Source: AC-32 sp963765785
Lineage (GTDB): Bacteria > Actinomycetota > Thermoleophilia > Gaiellales > Gaiellaceae
NCBI GenBank assembly: GCA_963765785.1
Contig: CAVXXW010000001.1
Span: 248,001 to 312,000 of the forward strand
DNA: 64,000 nucleotides
Reading direction: 5' to 3'
Shown here: positions 24,857 through 32,649 of the stretch, piece by piece
How positions within the stretch are numbered: the first letter of the stretch is position 1
Layout of the letters: the number at the start of each line of letters is the position of its first letter
Notes under the pieces: model-generated
Database searches by the model: none
The model's input: the letters and a program-made list of their open reading frames with translations, nothing else
Told to the model about the DNA's origin: nothing
Program-made: the position numbers and the translations under genes

Positions 24857-25720
24857 TCAGGCTCGGAGCAGCGGACGCGTGAGGCACGTCGGGCCGCCGT
24901 CGCCCTTCGACAGCTCTTCGCCCCGGTACGTCAGCACGCCGACGCCCGCGCGCTCCATCCGCTCTCGCGTGCGCGGGTTGCCCTCGAGCGCCAGCGCGAC
25001 GCGCGGAGCGAGCGCGAGCACGTTCGAGCCCATGCTCGCGAACTCCTCGTCGGGCACCTCGACCAGCTCGACCTCGCGCTCCTCGAGCAGCTGGGCAAGC
25101 CTCGTCGGCAGCAGCGGCGCGTAGACGACCGCCAGGTCCGGGGCGAGCGGGCTGATCAGCGACATCAGGTGCATCACCTCGTCACGCCCGTGCCAGTGCG
25201 GGAGGTCGTACGCGACGACCTCGACGTCCGGCAGCAGCTCCCGCAGCCGACAGATCCCGGCCTCGTTCGTCCGGTAGCCGCAGCCGACGAGGAGCGTCCG
25301 CTCGTCGAGCCAGCAGCAGTCGCCGCCCTCGGCCCACTCCTGGTCGCGCAGCTCACCCGCGACCGGGACGCCGGCGCGCTCGAAGTCCTCCGCCATCGCG
25401 CCGACCTCGCCCCGGCGGCACTCCTTGCCCGGGTGGAGCAGGATCGCGCCGTCGTCCGCGACGAGCGCCGGGTCGTACGTGTAGATCGCGTCGGGGTTCC
25501 CGTCCGCCGGCGACTCGGCGTGCACGACCTCGGCGCCCGCTCGCTCGAGCAGCGCGCAGAACGCCTCGTGCTCCTCCTCGATCCGCCGCGCGTCGGGCTC
25601 GGCGCGCCAGCCGCACATCTGCCAGCCGTGCAGGTCCTCCGCGCGAGGCGCCCGCACGAGCACGCGACGCAGCTCGTCGGTCATCGACTGGCAGCCGTAC
25701 GTCTTGGGCTCGACGCTCAC
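24857..25720 (-). CDS. Dimethylargininase / amidinotransferase-family protein
   Basis: The 287-residue protein has the pentein-fold pattern of DDAH and arginine-deiminase relatives: VLVRAPRAEDLHGWQMCGW, NPDAIYTYDPALV, EWAEGGDCCWL (substrate-binding acids), HWHGRDEVMHLMSLIS (catalytic His) and GGPTCLTRPLL (nucleophilic Cys near the C-terminus). It probably hydrolyses a guanidino compound such as methylated arginine, giving citrulline and an amine. GTG 25720 overlaps the stop of the sigma-factor gene. The longer upstream frame is that gene's shadow. Confidence 0.83.
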   Translation of the reverse strand: MSVEPKTYGCQSMTDELRRVLVRAPRAEDLHGWQMCGWRAEPDARRIEEEHEAFCALLERAGAEVVHAESPADGNPDAIYTYDPALVADDGAILLHPGKECRRGEVGAMAEDFERAGVPVAGELRDQEWAEGGDCCWLDERTLLVGCGYRTNEAGICRLRELLPDVEVVAYDLPHWHGRDEVMHLMSLISPLAPDLAVVYAPLLPTRLAQLLEEREVELVEVPDEEFASMGSNVLALAPRVALALEGNPRTRERMERAGVGVLTYRGEELSKGDGGPTCLTRPLLRA

Positions 25721-26970
25721 GCGCCGGATCGTACTTCGGCGAGCCGCCGCTCCAGGAACGCGCGCTCGGCCGGCTGCGAGGCGAGCTCGAGCGCCCGCCG
25801 GTACGACTCGGCCGCCTCGGGGCCGCGGCCGAGGCGCCGCAGCAGGTCGGCGCGCGCCGAGTGGAGGTGGCGGTAGCCCTCGAGCCCGCCGATCGAGTCG
25901 ATCAGCTCCAGGCCGCGCTCCGGCCCGTCTGCCATGGCGACGGCGACGGCCCGGTTGAGCTCGACCACAGGCGACGGCGCGAAGCAGTTGAGCCGCCGGT
26001 AGAGCAGCGCGATCTGCGGCCAGTCCGTCTCCGGCTCGAGGTGCAGCGACGCGATCGCCGCCTGCACCTGGTACGGCCCCGGCCGCCGCAGCGGTAGCGC
26101 GCGGTCGAGCACCCGGCGACCCTCGGCGATCCGTGCGGCATTCCAGCGCGACCGGTCCTGGTCGTCGAGCAGCACGAGCTCGCCCGCTGCATCCAGCCGC
26201 GCGTCCCGGCGTGCGTCGTGGAGCAGCATCAGCGCGAGGAGCCCGAGCACCTCCGGCTCGTCCGGCATCAGCACCGCGAGCACCTTGCCGAGGCGGATCG
26301 CCTCCTCGCAGAGCTCTGCCCGCGGCGGCGGCCCGTAGCCCTCGTTGAAGATCAGGTAGACGACCGCCAGCACCGAGCGCAGCCGTTCTGGCAGCAGGTG
26401 GTCGGGCGGGACCCGGAACGGGATGCCGGCCGCGCGGATCTTCTTCTTGGCGCGCACGAGGCGCTGCGCCATCGTCGGCTCGGGCACGAGGAATGCCTGC
26501 GCGATCTCCTCGGTCGTCAGGCCGCCGAGCGTTCTCAGCGTCAGCGCCACCTGCGCCTCGGTCGCGAGCGCGGGATGGCAGCACGCGAAGATCAAGGAGA
26601 GCCGTTCGTCGGGGATCGTCTCGTCCACCTCCTCGGTGGCCTCGAGCGCGGCCAGCAGCTCGGTTTTGCGGCGCAGCGTCTGCTCGCGCCGGATGCGGTC
26701 GATCGCGCGGTTGCGCGCGGTGGTCAGGAGCCACGCGCCGGGATTGGCGGGGACGCCGTCTCGCGGCCAGCGCTCGAGCGCTGCCGCGAATGCGTCCTGC
26801 ACCGCGTCCTCGGCGAGCCCCACGTCGCCGAGAGTGCGGGCGAGGACCGCGAGCGTGCGCCCCCACTCCTCCCGGTAGAGCTCGTCGAGGACTACATGTC
26901 CTCCTCGAAGACCATCACCGGCCGCACCTCGATCGCGCCGTGGCGTGCGCCGGGGATTTTGGCCGCCCAC
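25717..26970 (-). CDS. ECF42-type sigma factor with C-terminal TPR-like domain (DUF6596)
   Basis: Sigma regions 2 and 4 fill the first half: TLAVLARTLGDVGLAEDAVQ, PANPGAWLLTTARNRAIDR, then RTLGGLTTEEIAQAFLVPE and MAQRLVRAKKKIRAAGI. The second half has the ECF42 landmarks VLAVVYLIFNEGYG, ALMLLHDARRDARLD and LLYRRLNCFAPSPVVELNRAVAVAMADGP. This group uses its C-terminal domain in place of an anti-sigma factor and pairs with a YCII/DGPF protein, present just upstream. Homology begins only at about 26889, but no ATG, GTG or TTG lies there. The GTG at 26970, 79 nt inside the YCII gene, is given as a formal start; the true start is uncertain. Confidence 0.87.
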   Translation of the reverse strand: MGGQNPRRTPRRDRGAAGDGLRGGHVVLDELYREEWGRTLAVLARTLGDVGLAEDAVQDAFAAALERWPRDGVPANPGAWLLTTARNRAIDRIRREQTLRRKTELLAALEATEEVDETIPDERLSLIFACCHPALATEAQVALTLRTLGGLTTEEIAQAFLVPEPTMAQRLVRAKKKIRAAGIPFRVPPDHLLPERLRSVLAVVYLIFNEGYGPPPRAELCEEAIRLGKVLAVLMPDEPEVLGLLALMLLHDARRDARLDAAGELVLLDDQDRSRWNAARIAEGRRVLDRALPLRRPGPYQVQAAIASLHLEPETDWPQIALLYRRLNCFAPSPVVELNRAVAVAMADGPERGLELIDSIGGLEGYRHLHSARADLLRRLGRGPEAAESYRRALELASQPAERAFLERRLAEVRSGA

Positions 26971-27251
26971 TCGAGCGCCTCGTCGAGCGAGCCGACGTCG
27001 ACGAGGTAGTAGCCGCCGAGCTGCTCCTTCGTCTCCGCGAACGGGCCGTCGGTGGTCAGGGTCTCGTCGTTGCGCACGCGGACGGTGGTCGCGGTCTGCG
27101 TGGGCTGGAGCGCGTCGCCGGCCACCATCGCGCCGGAGCCCTGTAGCTCCTGCGTGTAGGTGCCGTAGGCCTGGAAGATCTGGCCGCGCTCCTCCTCGCT
27201 CATCGTCTCCCAGCCGTTCTCGTTGCCGTAGATCAAGAGCAGGTACTGCAT
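26892..27251 (-). CDS. YCII/DGPF-domain protein
   Basis: The 119-residue protein has MQYLLLIYGNENGW, TVRVRNDETLTTDGPFAETKEQLGGYYLVDV and a C-terminus (AIEVRPVMVFEEDM) typical of YCII-related DGPF proteins. They are nearly always encoded beside ECF42 sigma factors, as here; their biochemical role is not settled. AAGGAGG lies just before the ATG at 27251. The inverted repeat CTTAC-GAGGG-GTAAG at about 27269-27283 lies in the 5' gap. Confidence 0.88.
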   Translation of the reverse strand: MQYLLLIYGNENGWETMSEEERGQIFQAYGTYTQELQGSGAMVAGDALQPTQTATTVRVRNDETLTTDGPFAETKEQLGGYYLVDVGSLDEALEWAAKIPGARHGAIEVRPVMVFEEDM

Positions 27252-27309
27252 GAGCCCTCCTTCGTCGCTTACGAGGGGTAAGACGAACGGGCGCGCGCTG
27301 AATCGACAG

Positions 27310-27567
27310 CTAGGGCTTCGCCGGCGCCTTGTGGCACGGACGGCGGTGTGCCGCCTGGCCGGCCTTCCACGTCACGACGATGCAGGTCTCCTTCGTCACG
27401 CCGTTCACCGTCCGGACGGAGCTCTGAGTGACGGTCGAAGACGCGCTTCCCGTCGCGCTCGAGCTGCCAGTTGCCGACGAGCTTTCCGTGACGCGGCCCA
27501 CGGCCCCGGAGCCAGTCCCGAACCCGATGAACGCGAACAGCGCGAGCAGGATCAACAGCAGCGCCAT
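27310..27567 (-). CDS. Small single-pass membrane or secreted protein, function unknown
   Basis: The 85-residue product begins with a hydrophobic helix (MALLLILLALFAFIGFG), followed by a Ser/Thr-rich spacer of about 30 residues and a basic C-terminal part with two Cys (TKETCIVVTW, RRPCHKAP) that could form a disulfide outside the membrane. No family was recognised. It starts 11 bp after the helicase stop on the same strand and is probably co-transcribed. A coding role is likely but not proven. Confidence 0.55.
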   Translation of the reverse strand: MALLLILLALFAFIGFGTGSGAVGRVTESSSATGSSSATGSASSTVTQSSVRTVNGVTKETCIVVTWKAGQAAHRRPCHKAPAKP

Positions 27568-27577
27568 GCGACGGATG

Positions 27578-29809
27578 TTACGCCGCGGACAGCATCCGAT
27601 CCAGGAGCGTCAGCGCGCCGGCCTTGTCGAGCGGCTCGTTGAGGTTGCCGCACTTCGGGCTCTGGACGCACGACGGACAGCCGCGCTCACACGGGCAGCC
27701 GTGCAGCAGCTTGGCGGTGTCCGCGGCCCAGCCCTCGAAGACGTCGAAGCCACGCTCGGTGATGCCGACGCCGCCGGAGTGGCCGTCGTAGACGAAGATC
27801 GTCGGGCGGCCGGTCTGGAAGTGGAGGTTCGTCGAGAGGCCGCCGATGTCCCAGCGGTCGCACATCGCCCACAGCGGCAGCAGCGCGATCAGCGAGTGCT
27901 CGGCCGCGTGGAGCGAGCCGAGCAGCCGCGGCATCTCCTCGAGGCCGTCGAGCATCCACGGCTCCGGGAGGAACCAGACGGCTTCCGTCTCGAACTCCGT
28001 CTGCGGGAGGTCGAGCGCGACCAGCTCGAGGCTCTCCTGCGTCTGGATCGACTTCTTCTGGTAGCCGACGACCTGGTCGGTGACGACGACCGAGCCGAAG
28101 GTGAGGTCGACTCCCAACCGGCGGTCGCTGCGGCGCGGCTCGACGATGGCCGTCGTCGTCTCGATTTTCGCCTGGGTGTAGTAGTCGCCGGTGAACGGCT
28201 CGACCACAGCCGTGCGCGAGCCGAGGTCGAGCTCCCGGACGCGGTAGCTCTCGCCTAGGTGGAGGTAGATCGCGCCCTCGTGGACGGTCGAGAAGGCCCG
28301 CGCCTCCTCGACGATCCCGAGCACGGTCCCGCTCGACGCGTCGACGACCATGAACGCCTCGGGGCCGGTCGACCGCAGCGCCACACGCGCGGCGGGGTAG
28401 TCGCGCCCGGCCCAGACGTAGCCCGCCGGCGTGTGCCGGAGGTCGGGCAGCGCCGCGGCCCGCTCGAGCGCGGCGTCGCCGAGCACCTCGCGGTCCCCGT
28501 CGTCCAGCGGCGCCTCGAAGGCGGCCGCGCGCACGTGGCCGTCGAGCACGCGCGGGTTCTCGTGGTCGAGGATCGCCGCCTCGACGCGCCTCCCGAGCAG
28601 CGCCCGCGGCTCGCGCATGAAGTACTGGTCGAGCGCGTCCTCGCTCGCGACCAGCACCGCCAGGCCGTGCCCGCGGCGTCCGGCGCGGCCCCATTGCTGA
28701 CGCAGCGAGGCGACCGTGCCCGGGAAGCCGACCGAGATCACGCAGTCGAGCAGGCCGACGTCGATCCCGAGCTCGAGCGCGTTCGTCGCCGAGACGCCGA
28801 GCAGGTCGCCATCGAGTAGCCGCCGCTCGATCTCCCGACGCTGCGCGGGCGTGTACCCGGCGCGGTAGGGCGAGAGCCGCGAGTCGTCGCCGAGCCGGTC
28901 GGCCGTGAAGCGGTGGATCAGCTCGGCCGCGCGCCGGCTCTTCGCGAAGCAGAGCGTGCGCAGGCCGCGCTCGACGAGGTCGGCCATCAGTTTCGAGACC
29001 TCGCCGAGCGCGCTCGCACGGAGGCCGAGCTCCTCGTCGGTGAGCGGCGGGTTCCAGAGCGCGACCGTCCGCTCCGCCCGCGGCGCGGCGTCGTCGCCGA
29101 TCACGGTCGTCTCCACGCCGAGCAGGCGCATACCCAGCTCGCCGGGGTTCGCGATCGTGGCCGAAGCGAGCAGGAACTGCGGGTCGGCGCCGTAGACGCG
29201 GGCGAGCCGCCGCAGCCGCCGGAGCACGTTGGCGACGTGCGAGCCGAAGACGCCCCGGTAGACGTGCGCCTCGTCGACGATCACGTACGCGAGGTTCGAG
29301 AGCGCGTCGCCCCAGCGGTCGTGGTGCGGCAGGACGCCGACGTGGAGCATGTCCGGGTTGGACAGGATCAGGTTCGCCCACTTGCGCACCTGCCAGCGGC
29401 GGTCGGCCGCGGTGTCGCCGTCGTAGATCGCGGCCCGGAGCTTCGGCAGCCTGAAGGCTCCGAGGGCGCGCAGCTGGTCCTGCGCGAGCGCCTTGGTCGG
29501 GTAGAGGTAGAGCGCCCGCTGCTTCGGCTCCCGTGTGAGCGCGTCGAGGACCGGCAGGTTGAAGGCGAGCGTCTTGCCGGAGGCGGTGCCGGTCGTGACG
29601 ACGAAATGCTCGCCGCGCGCCGCCGCCTCCCAGGCGTCGGACTGGTGCGCGTAGAGCGAGTCGACCCCCTGCGCCGCCAGCGCCTCGTGCACCCGCGGGT
29701 GCAGTCCCTCCGGCAGCGGCGCCAGGCGCGCGTCTCGAGCAGGCACGACCTCGAGGTGCGCGAGCTCCTCGCCCTGGAGCAGCTCGTCCCAGGCCGCGAC
29801 GACGTTCAT
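27578..29809 (-). CDS. DEAD/DEAH-box helicase with C-terminal DUF1998 zinc domain (MrfA/YprA-like)
   Basis: The 743-residue superfamily 2 helicase has the Q-like LYAHQSDAW, Walker A VVTTGTASGKTLAFNLPVLD, motif II VIVDEAHVYRG, motif III LLASATIANP and motif VI QQWGRAGRRG. The C-terminal domain carries the DUF1998 cysteines (CPCERGCPSCVQSPKC). These features match MrfA/Hrq1-type helicases, which unwind DNA during repair of bulky or crosslinked lesions. ATG 29809 overlaps the methyltransferase stop (ATGA). The longer ORF to 30820 is the shadow of two upstream genes. The MrfB exonuclease partner is not seen. Confidence 0.9.
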   Translation of the reverse strand: MNVVAAWDELLQGEELAHLEVVPARDARLAPLPEGLHPRVHEALAAQGVDSLYAHQSDAWEAAARGEHFVVTTGTASGKTLAFNLPVLDALTREPKQRALYLYPTKALAQDQLRALGAFRLPKLRAAIYDGDTAADRRWQVRKWANLILSNPDMLHVGVLPHHDRWGDALSNLAYVIVDEAHVYRGVFGSHVANVLRRLRRLARVYGADPQFLLASATIANPGELGMRLLGVETTVIGDDAAPRAERTVALWNPPLTDEELGLRASALGEVSKLMADLVERGLRTLCFAKSRRAAELIHRFTADRLGDDSRLSPYRAGYTPAQRREIERRLLDGDLLGVSATNALELGIDVGLLDCVISVGFPGTVASLRQQWGRAGRRGHGLAVLVASEDALDQYFMREPRALLGRRVEAAILDHENPRVLDGHVRAAAFEAPLDDGDREVLGDAALERAAALPDLRHTPAGYVWAGRDYPAARVALRSTGPEAFMVVDASSGTVLGIVEEARAFSTVHEGAIYLHLGESYRVRELDLGSRTAVVEPFTGDYYTQAKIETTTAIVEPRRSDRRLGVDLTFGSVVVTDQVVGYQKKSIQTQESLELVALDLPQTEFETEAVWFLPEPWMLDGLEEMPRLLGSLHAAEHSLIALLPLWAMCDRWDIGGLSTNLHFQTGRPTIFVYDGHSGGVGITERGFDVFEGWAADTAKLLHGCPCERGCPSCVQSPKCGNLNEPLDKAGALTLLDRMLSAA

Positions 29810-30462
29810 CGGCGCGCCCGCAGCGCGACCACGTGCGGGTACTCGCGGCCCTCGGGCTCCTCGAAGCGATCCAGCACCAGCCCGGCATCGAGGAAGGTCT
29901 GGACGAAGAGCCCGAGCGGGAGGTGGACGGCTCCGACCTTCGCCCGCAGGCCTTCGTCCCAGATTCCCGGCGCCTCCGTCCGGTACGAGGTGTCGCGGTA
30001 GCCGCCGTGGAGCTCGGGGACGTCTCTGCCGTGGACGAACGCGTGCGGCCCGACGAAGCACGGGTGGACGCCGAGGTAGACGAATCGTCCACCAGGCGTG
30101 AGGACGCGTGCAGCCTCGCGTACCAGCCCGGCGAAGTCGGCGACGTCGGTGTGGGTGAACATCGAGACGGCGGCGTCGAAGGTCCCGTCGCCTAACGGGA
30201 GGTCGGACGCGTCCGCCTGGACCACGTCGACGCCGCGCCGCCGGGCGAGCTCGAGCTGCTCCACGGAGACGTCGACGCCCGTCACGCTCCAGCCGTGCTC
30301 GGCGAACTCGGCCGCGTGCGCGCCGCCGCCGCAGCCGAGATCGAGCAGCCGCCCGCCGCCGTCGCCGACGAGGCGGAGGACGATCCGGCGGGCGGAGCGG
30401 CCGAGCTCGCTCGTCGCGAACTCCGCGTCGTACCAGGCCGCGATCCCGTCGTAACTGCTCAG
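29806..30462 (-). CDS. Class I SAM-dependent methyltransferase, probable CTG start
   Basis: The protein has the SAM-binding glycine motif RLLDLGCGGGAHAAEFAEHG, the acidic loop VTGVDVSVEQLELAR, VVQADASDLPLGDGTFDAAVSMF and VREAARVLTPGGRFVYLG. This is the Ubi/COQ5-like methyltransferase fold; the substrate is unknown. The usual N-terminus SSYDGIAAWYDAEF follows directly after CTG 30462, which overlaps the SnoaL stop as CTGA. Other junctions here read ATGA or GTGA, so a CTG start giving 218 residues is favoured. No standard start codon is available close by. Confidence 0.85.
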   Translation of the reverse strand: MSSYDGIAAWYDAEFATSELGRSARRIVLRLVGDGGGRLLDLGCGGGAHAAEFAEHGWSVTGVDVSVEQLELARRRGVDVVQADASDLPLGDGTFDAAVSMFTHTDVADFAGLVREAARVLTPGGRFVYLGVHPCFVGPHAFVHGRDVPELHGGYRDTSYRTEAPGIWDEGLRAKVGAVHLPLGLFVQTFLDAGLVLDRFEEPEGREYPHVVALRARR

Positions 30463-30851
30463 AGCAGCGACTCGGCCGGCTGAAAGCCGGAGCAGACCGA
30501 GTTGATCTTCGCGATGCGCCCGCCGTCGACCGTGAAGAAGCAGACCTGCTCGACGGCGAGCGGGCCGTCGTCCGGGTCGGTCCCGGCGAGCCGGTAGCGG
30601 ACGCGCACCTGGCTCGCCACCTGCTCGAGTTCGGAGTCGAGCAGCCGCAGGTCGTCCAGTCCGCCCCACCAGTAGGTGAACCGGCCGATAACCGCGTCGG
30701 GCCCCTCCTCCTCTCGCAGTCTCGTGGGAACGAGCGTCCGCATCCGCACGTCGGGGGCCAAGAGCGCGCGGATCCCGTCCCAGTCTCCCGCACCGAGCGC
30801 CTCGAGGAACCGCTCTGCAAGCTGGACGTCGGATCGCGTCGCTGTGGCCAT
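30459..30851 (-). CDS. SnoaL/NTF2-like protein
   Basis: The 130-residue product has the cone-shaped NTF2 fold pattern: VQLAERFLEALGAGDWDGIRALLAPDVRM at the start, then FTYWWGGLDDLR and VCFFTVDGGRIAKINSVCSG. Members are ligand-binding proteins or small isomerases/hydrolases, and no activity can be assigned. ATG 30851 is chosen over GTG 30857 because the minus-strand -10 TACCGT ends 7 nt before it, the spacing seen at other leaderless genes here. Confidence 0.78.
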   Translation of the reverse strand: MATATRSDVQLAERFLEALGAGDWDGIRALLAPDVRMRTLVPTRLREEEGPDAVIGRFTYWWGGLDDLRLLDSELEQVASQVRVRYRLAGTDPDDGPLAVEQVCFFTVDGGRIAKINSVCSGFQPAESLL

Positions 30852-30858
30852 CGTCACG

Positions 30859-30868
30859 ACGGTACCAT
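30859..30868. promoter_or_regulatory. Head-to-head -10 elements for the SnoaL operon and the thi operon
   Basis: ACGGTACCAT contains TACCGT on the minus strand (30864-30859) and TACCAT on the plus strand (30863-30868), sharing the central TA. The plus-strand start would fall at about 30875-30877, exactly where the TPP riboswitch begins. Confidence 0.5.
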
Positions 30869-30871
30869 GGC

Positions 30872-30948
30872 CGCTCCGGGGTGCCCTGACGGGCTGAGAT
30901 CACACCCGACGAACCTGATCCGGGTCATGCCGGCGAAGGGAGGAACGG
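30872..30948 (+). ncRNA. TPP riboswitch (THI element)
   Basis: The segment has the conserved TPP aptamer strings in order: GGGGTGCCC, GGGCTGAGATCACACCC (the CTGAGA pyrimidine-sensing bulge), GAACCTGATCCGGGTCATGCC and GGCGAAGGGAG. It lies directly downstream of a predicted promoter and upstream of four thiamine genes. Binding of thiamine pyrophosphate should lower their expression. The 3' strand contains the SD-like AGGGAGG. Confidence 0.95.
30911..30942 (+). repeat. 32-nt direct repeat, copy 1 (3' half of the TPP aptamer)
   Basis: This copy is the P4/P5 arm and closing strand of the intact riboswitch, from GAACCTGATC to GAAGGGAG. It is identical to the copy 160 bp downstream. Confidence 0.85.
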
Positions 30949-31040
30949 ACTTGGAGAACTACGAGTTGCCGCGGAGGCTGGGCTTTGCCCGGCCGGAGCT
31001 CAGCGCGGCCGGCGATGCCGATCACGAGAAGGAGGGGGCT

Positions 31041-31067
31041 CACGGGGGAACCCTGGGTTCCCCCGTG
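31041..31067 (+). repeat. Perfect 13-bp inverted repeat upstream of thiD
   Basis: CACGGGGGAACCC and GGGTTCCCCCGTG flank a single T. In RNA this gives a very stable hairpin immediately before the second aptamer half, where the pyrimidine-sensing arm of a TPP riboswitch would be. It lacks a T-run, so a simple terminator is not certain. Confidence 0.75.
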
Positions 31068-31070
31068 CTG

Positions 31071-31102
31071 GAACCTGATCCGGGTCATGCCGGCGAAGGG
31101 AG
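31071..31102 (+). repeat. 32-nt direct repeat, copy 2 (TPP aptamer 3' half, overlaps the thiD ribosome binding site)
   Basis: The copy is identical to 30911-30942. Its GAAGGGAG end is 3-10 nt before the thiD ATG at 31106 and acts as its Shine-Dalgarno. The CTGAGA half of an aptamer is absent here. Confidence 0.85.
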
Positions 31103-31105
31103 ACG

Positions 31106-31876
31106 ATGGTTCCGAAGTGCTTGACGATTGCGGGCTCCGACTCCGGTGGAGGCGCGGGCATCCAGGCCGACCTGAAGGCCTTCGCGGCCGCGGGCTGCTT
31201 CGGCACGAGCGCGATTGTCGCGCTGACGGCCCAGAACACGACCGGGGTGACCGCGGTGCACGAGGTGCCGCCGGCGTTCGTGCGGTCGCAGCTCGAGACG
31301 GTGCTCGACGACATCGGCGTCGACGCGGCGAAGACGGGGATGCTCTTCTCGCGCCAGGTGATCGACGCGGTTGCGGATGTCCTGGACGAGCACCCGCTGC
31401 CGCTGGTGGTCGACCCGGTCATGGTCGCGAGCTCCGGTGCGCGGCTGCTCGAGGAGGACGCGGTCGAGACGCTGGTCGGGCGGCTCTTCCCGCTCGCGAC
31501 GGTGGTGACGCCGAACCTCGCGGAGGCGGAGGCGCTGGCCGGCCCGGGGTCGAAACGTGAGCTCGCCGAGCGACTGGTCGCCCTCGGGGCGCCGGCGGCG
31601 ATCGTGACCGGCGGCCACGGCGAGCCGGTCGACCACCTCTTCGACGGCGAGCGGCACGTCGAGATTCCGGTCGAGCGGGTCGAGAGTGGCGCGACGCACG
31701 GCGCGGGCTGTACCCATTCCGCCACGCTGGCGGCGCTGCTCGCGCAGGGTCTGACGCTGGAGGAGGCGGCGCGGGGGGCGGCCGAGGCCGCTTCGAGGGC
31801 GGTCGCGCAGGGCCTCGCGGAGATCGGCGCCGGCGACGGGCCGGTGGACGTGCTCGGCCTGCGAGGAGCGGCATGA
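31106..31876 (+). CDS. thiD: Hydroxymethylpyrimidine/phosphomethylpyrimidine kinase ThiD
   Basis: ThiD phosphorylates HMP and HMP-P to give HMP-PP, one of the two halves of thiamine. The 256-residue ribokinase-fold protein starts CLTIAGSDSGGGAGIQADLK and has TGMLFS, VVDPVMVASSGARLL, TPNLAEAEAL and the catalytic-base region HGAGCTHSATLAALLA. Its ribosome binding site is part of an aptamer-like repeat, so riboswitch control of translation is likely. thiM overlaps its stop by 4 nt. Confidence 0.94.
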   Translation: MVPKCLTIAGSDSGGGAGIQADLKAFAAAGCFGTSAIVALTAQNTTGVTAVHEVPPAFVRSQLETVLDDIGVDAAKTGMLFSRQVIDAVADVLDEHPLPLVVDPVMVASSGARLLEEDAVETLVGRLFPLATVVTPNLAEAEALAGPGSKRELAERLVALGAPAAIVTGGHGEPVDHLFDGERHVEIPVERVESGATHGAGCTHSATLAALLAQGLTLEEAARGAAEAASRAVAQGLAEIGAGDGPVDVLGLRGAA

Positions 31877-32649
31877 GTGCCGGAACCGACCTCGCGGCGA
31901 TCCGCGAACGCAAGCCGCTCGTCCACCAGATCACGAACTACGTGGTCATGAACGAGACCGCCAACGCGACGCTCGCGATCGGCGCGCTGCCGGTGATGGC
32001 GCACGCGTTGCAGGAGGTGGAGGAGATGGCCTCCGCCGCCTCGGCGCTCGTGCTCAACATCGGCACGCTCTCCGACGAGTGGGTCGAGGCGATGATCGCC
32101 GCGGGCCGTGCGGCGAACGCGGCGGGAGTGCCGGTCGTGCTCGACCCGGTGGGTGCGGGGGCGACCGAGTACCGCACGGACACCTCACGACGGCTGCTGG
32201 ACGTGCTCGAGCTCGCCGTTGTGCGGGGCAACTCGGCGGAGATCGCGACGCTTGCCGGCCGGCAGGCCGAGATCCGCGGCGTCGAGGCGGTCGGCGTCGC
32301 CGGTGGCCCCGACCTCGCGCGCGAGGCTGCGAGGGCGCTCGGCTGCGTCGTCGCCGTGACCGGGCCGGTCGACCACGTCTCCGACGGTGAGGCCGTCAAC
32401 TCGGTCGCCAACGGCCACGAGCTGATGGGCACCGTTACCGGCACCGGCTGCATGTCGACCGCGATCACGGGCTGCTTCCTCGGCGTCCAGCCGGACGCGC
32501 TGACGGCGGCTACGGGCGCACTGGTCGCCTTCGGCGTTGCCGGCGAGGACGCCGCCTCGAGCGCGAGCGGCCCCGGATCGTTCCACGTCGCCCTCTACGA
32601 CGCGCTCTACGCGCTCGACCCCGAGACGCTCGACTCGCGCGCGCGGTGA
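31873..32649 (+). CDS. thiM: Hydroxyethylthiazole kinase ThiM
   Basis: ThiM phosphorylates the thiazole alcohol THZ in salvage. The 258-residue protein has PLVHQITNYVVMNETANATLAIGALP at the N-terminus, then VLDPVGAGATEYRT, VRGNSAEIATLAG and GTVTGTGCMSTAITGCFLG with the catalytic Cys. The presence of thiM with thiD and thiE, but no thiC or thiG here, suggests that this operon serves salvage and joining. The ATG overlaps the thiD stop, and thiE overlaps its own. Confidence 0.94.
   Translation: MSAGTDLAAIRERKPLVHQITNYVVMNETANATLAIGALPVMAHALQEVEEMASAASALVLNIGTLSDEWVEAMIAAGRAANAAGVPVVLDPVGAGATEYRTDTSRRLLDVLELAVVRGNSAEIATLAGRQAEIRGVEAVGVAGGPDLAREAARALGCVVAVTGPVDHVSDGEAVNSVANGHELMGTVTGTGCMSTAITGCFLGVQPDALTAATGALVAFGVAGEDAASSASGPGSFHVALYDALYALDPETLDSRAR

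Larger units (their letters stand above)
30951..31124 (+). other. Short open frame between the TPP aptamer copies (leader ORF or remnant)
   Basis: TTG 30951 follows GGGAGG and opens a 57-codon frame (LENYELPRRLGFARPELSAAG...). Its last part reads through the 13-bp inverted repeat and the second aptamer half and ends inside thiD in another frame. No family is recognised. A stable hairpin (GGCTGGGC-TTT-GCCCGGCC, 30976-30994) lies within it. It could be a leader ORF or the residue of a lost gene and is not called as a protein gene. Confidence 0.25.

Noticed and set aside
30951..31124. Short frame between the two TPP aptamer copies as a protein gene
   Set aside because: Its C-terminal third is translated from the hairpin and the aptamer repeat, and no family was recognised. 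It is kept only as a possible leader or remnant.
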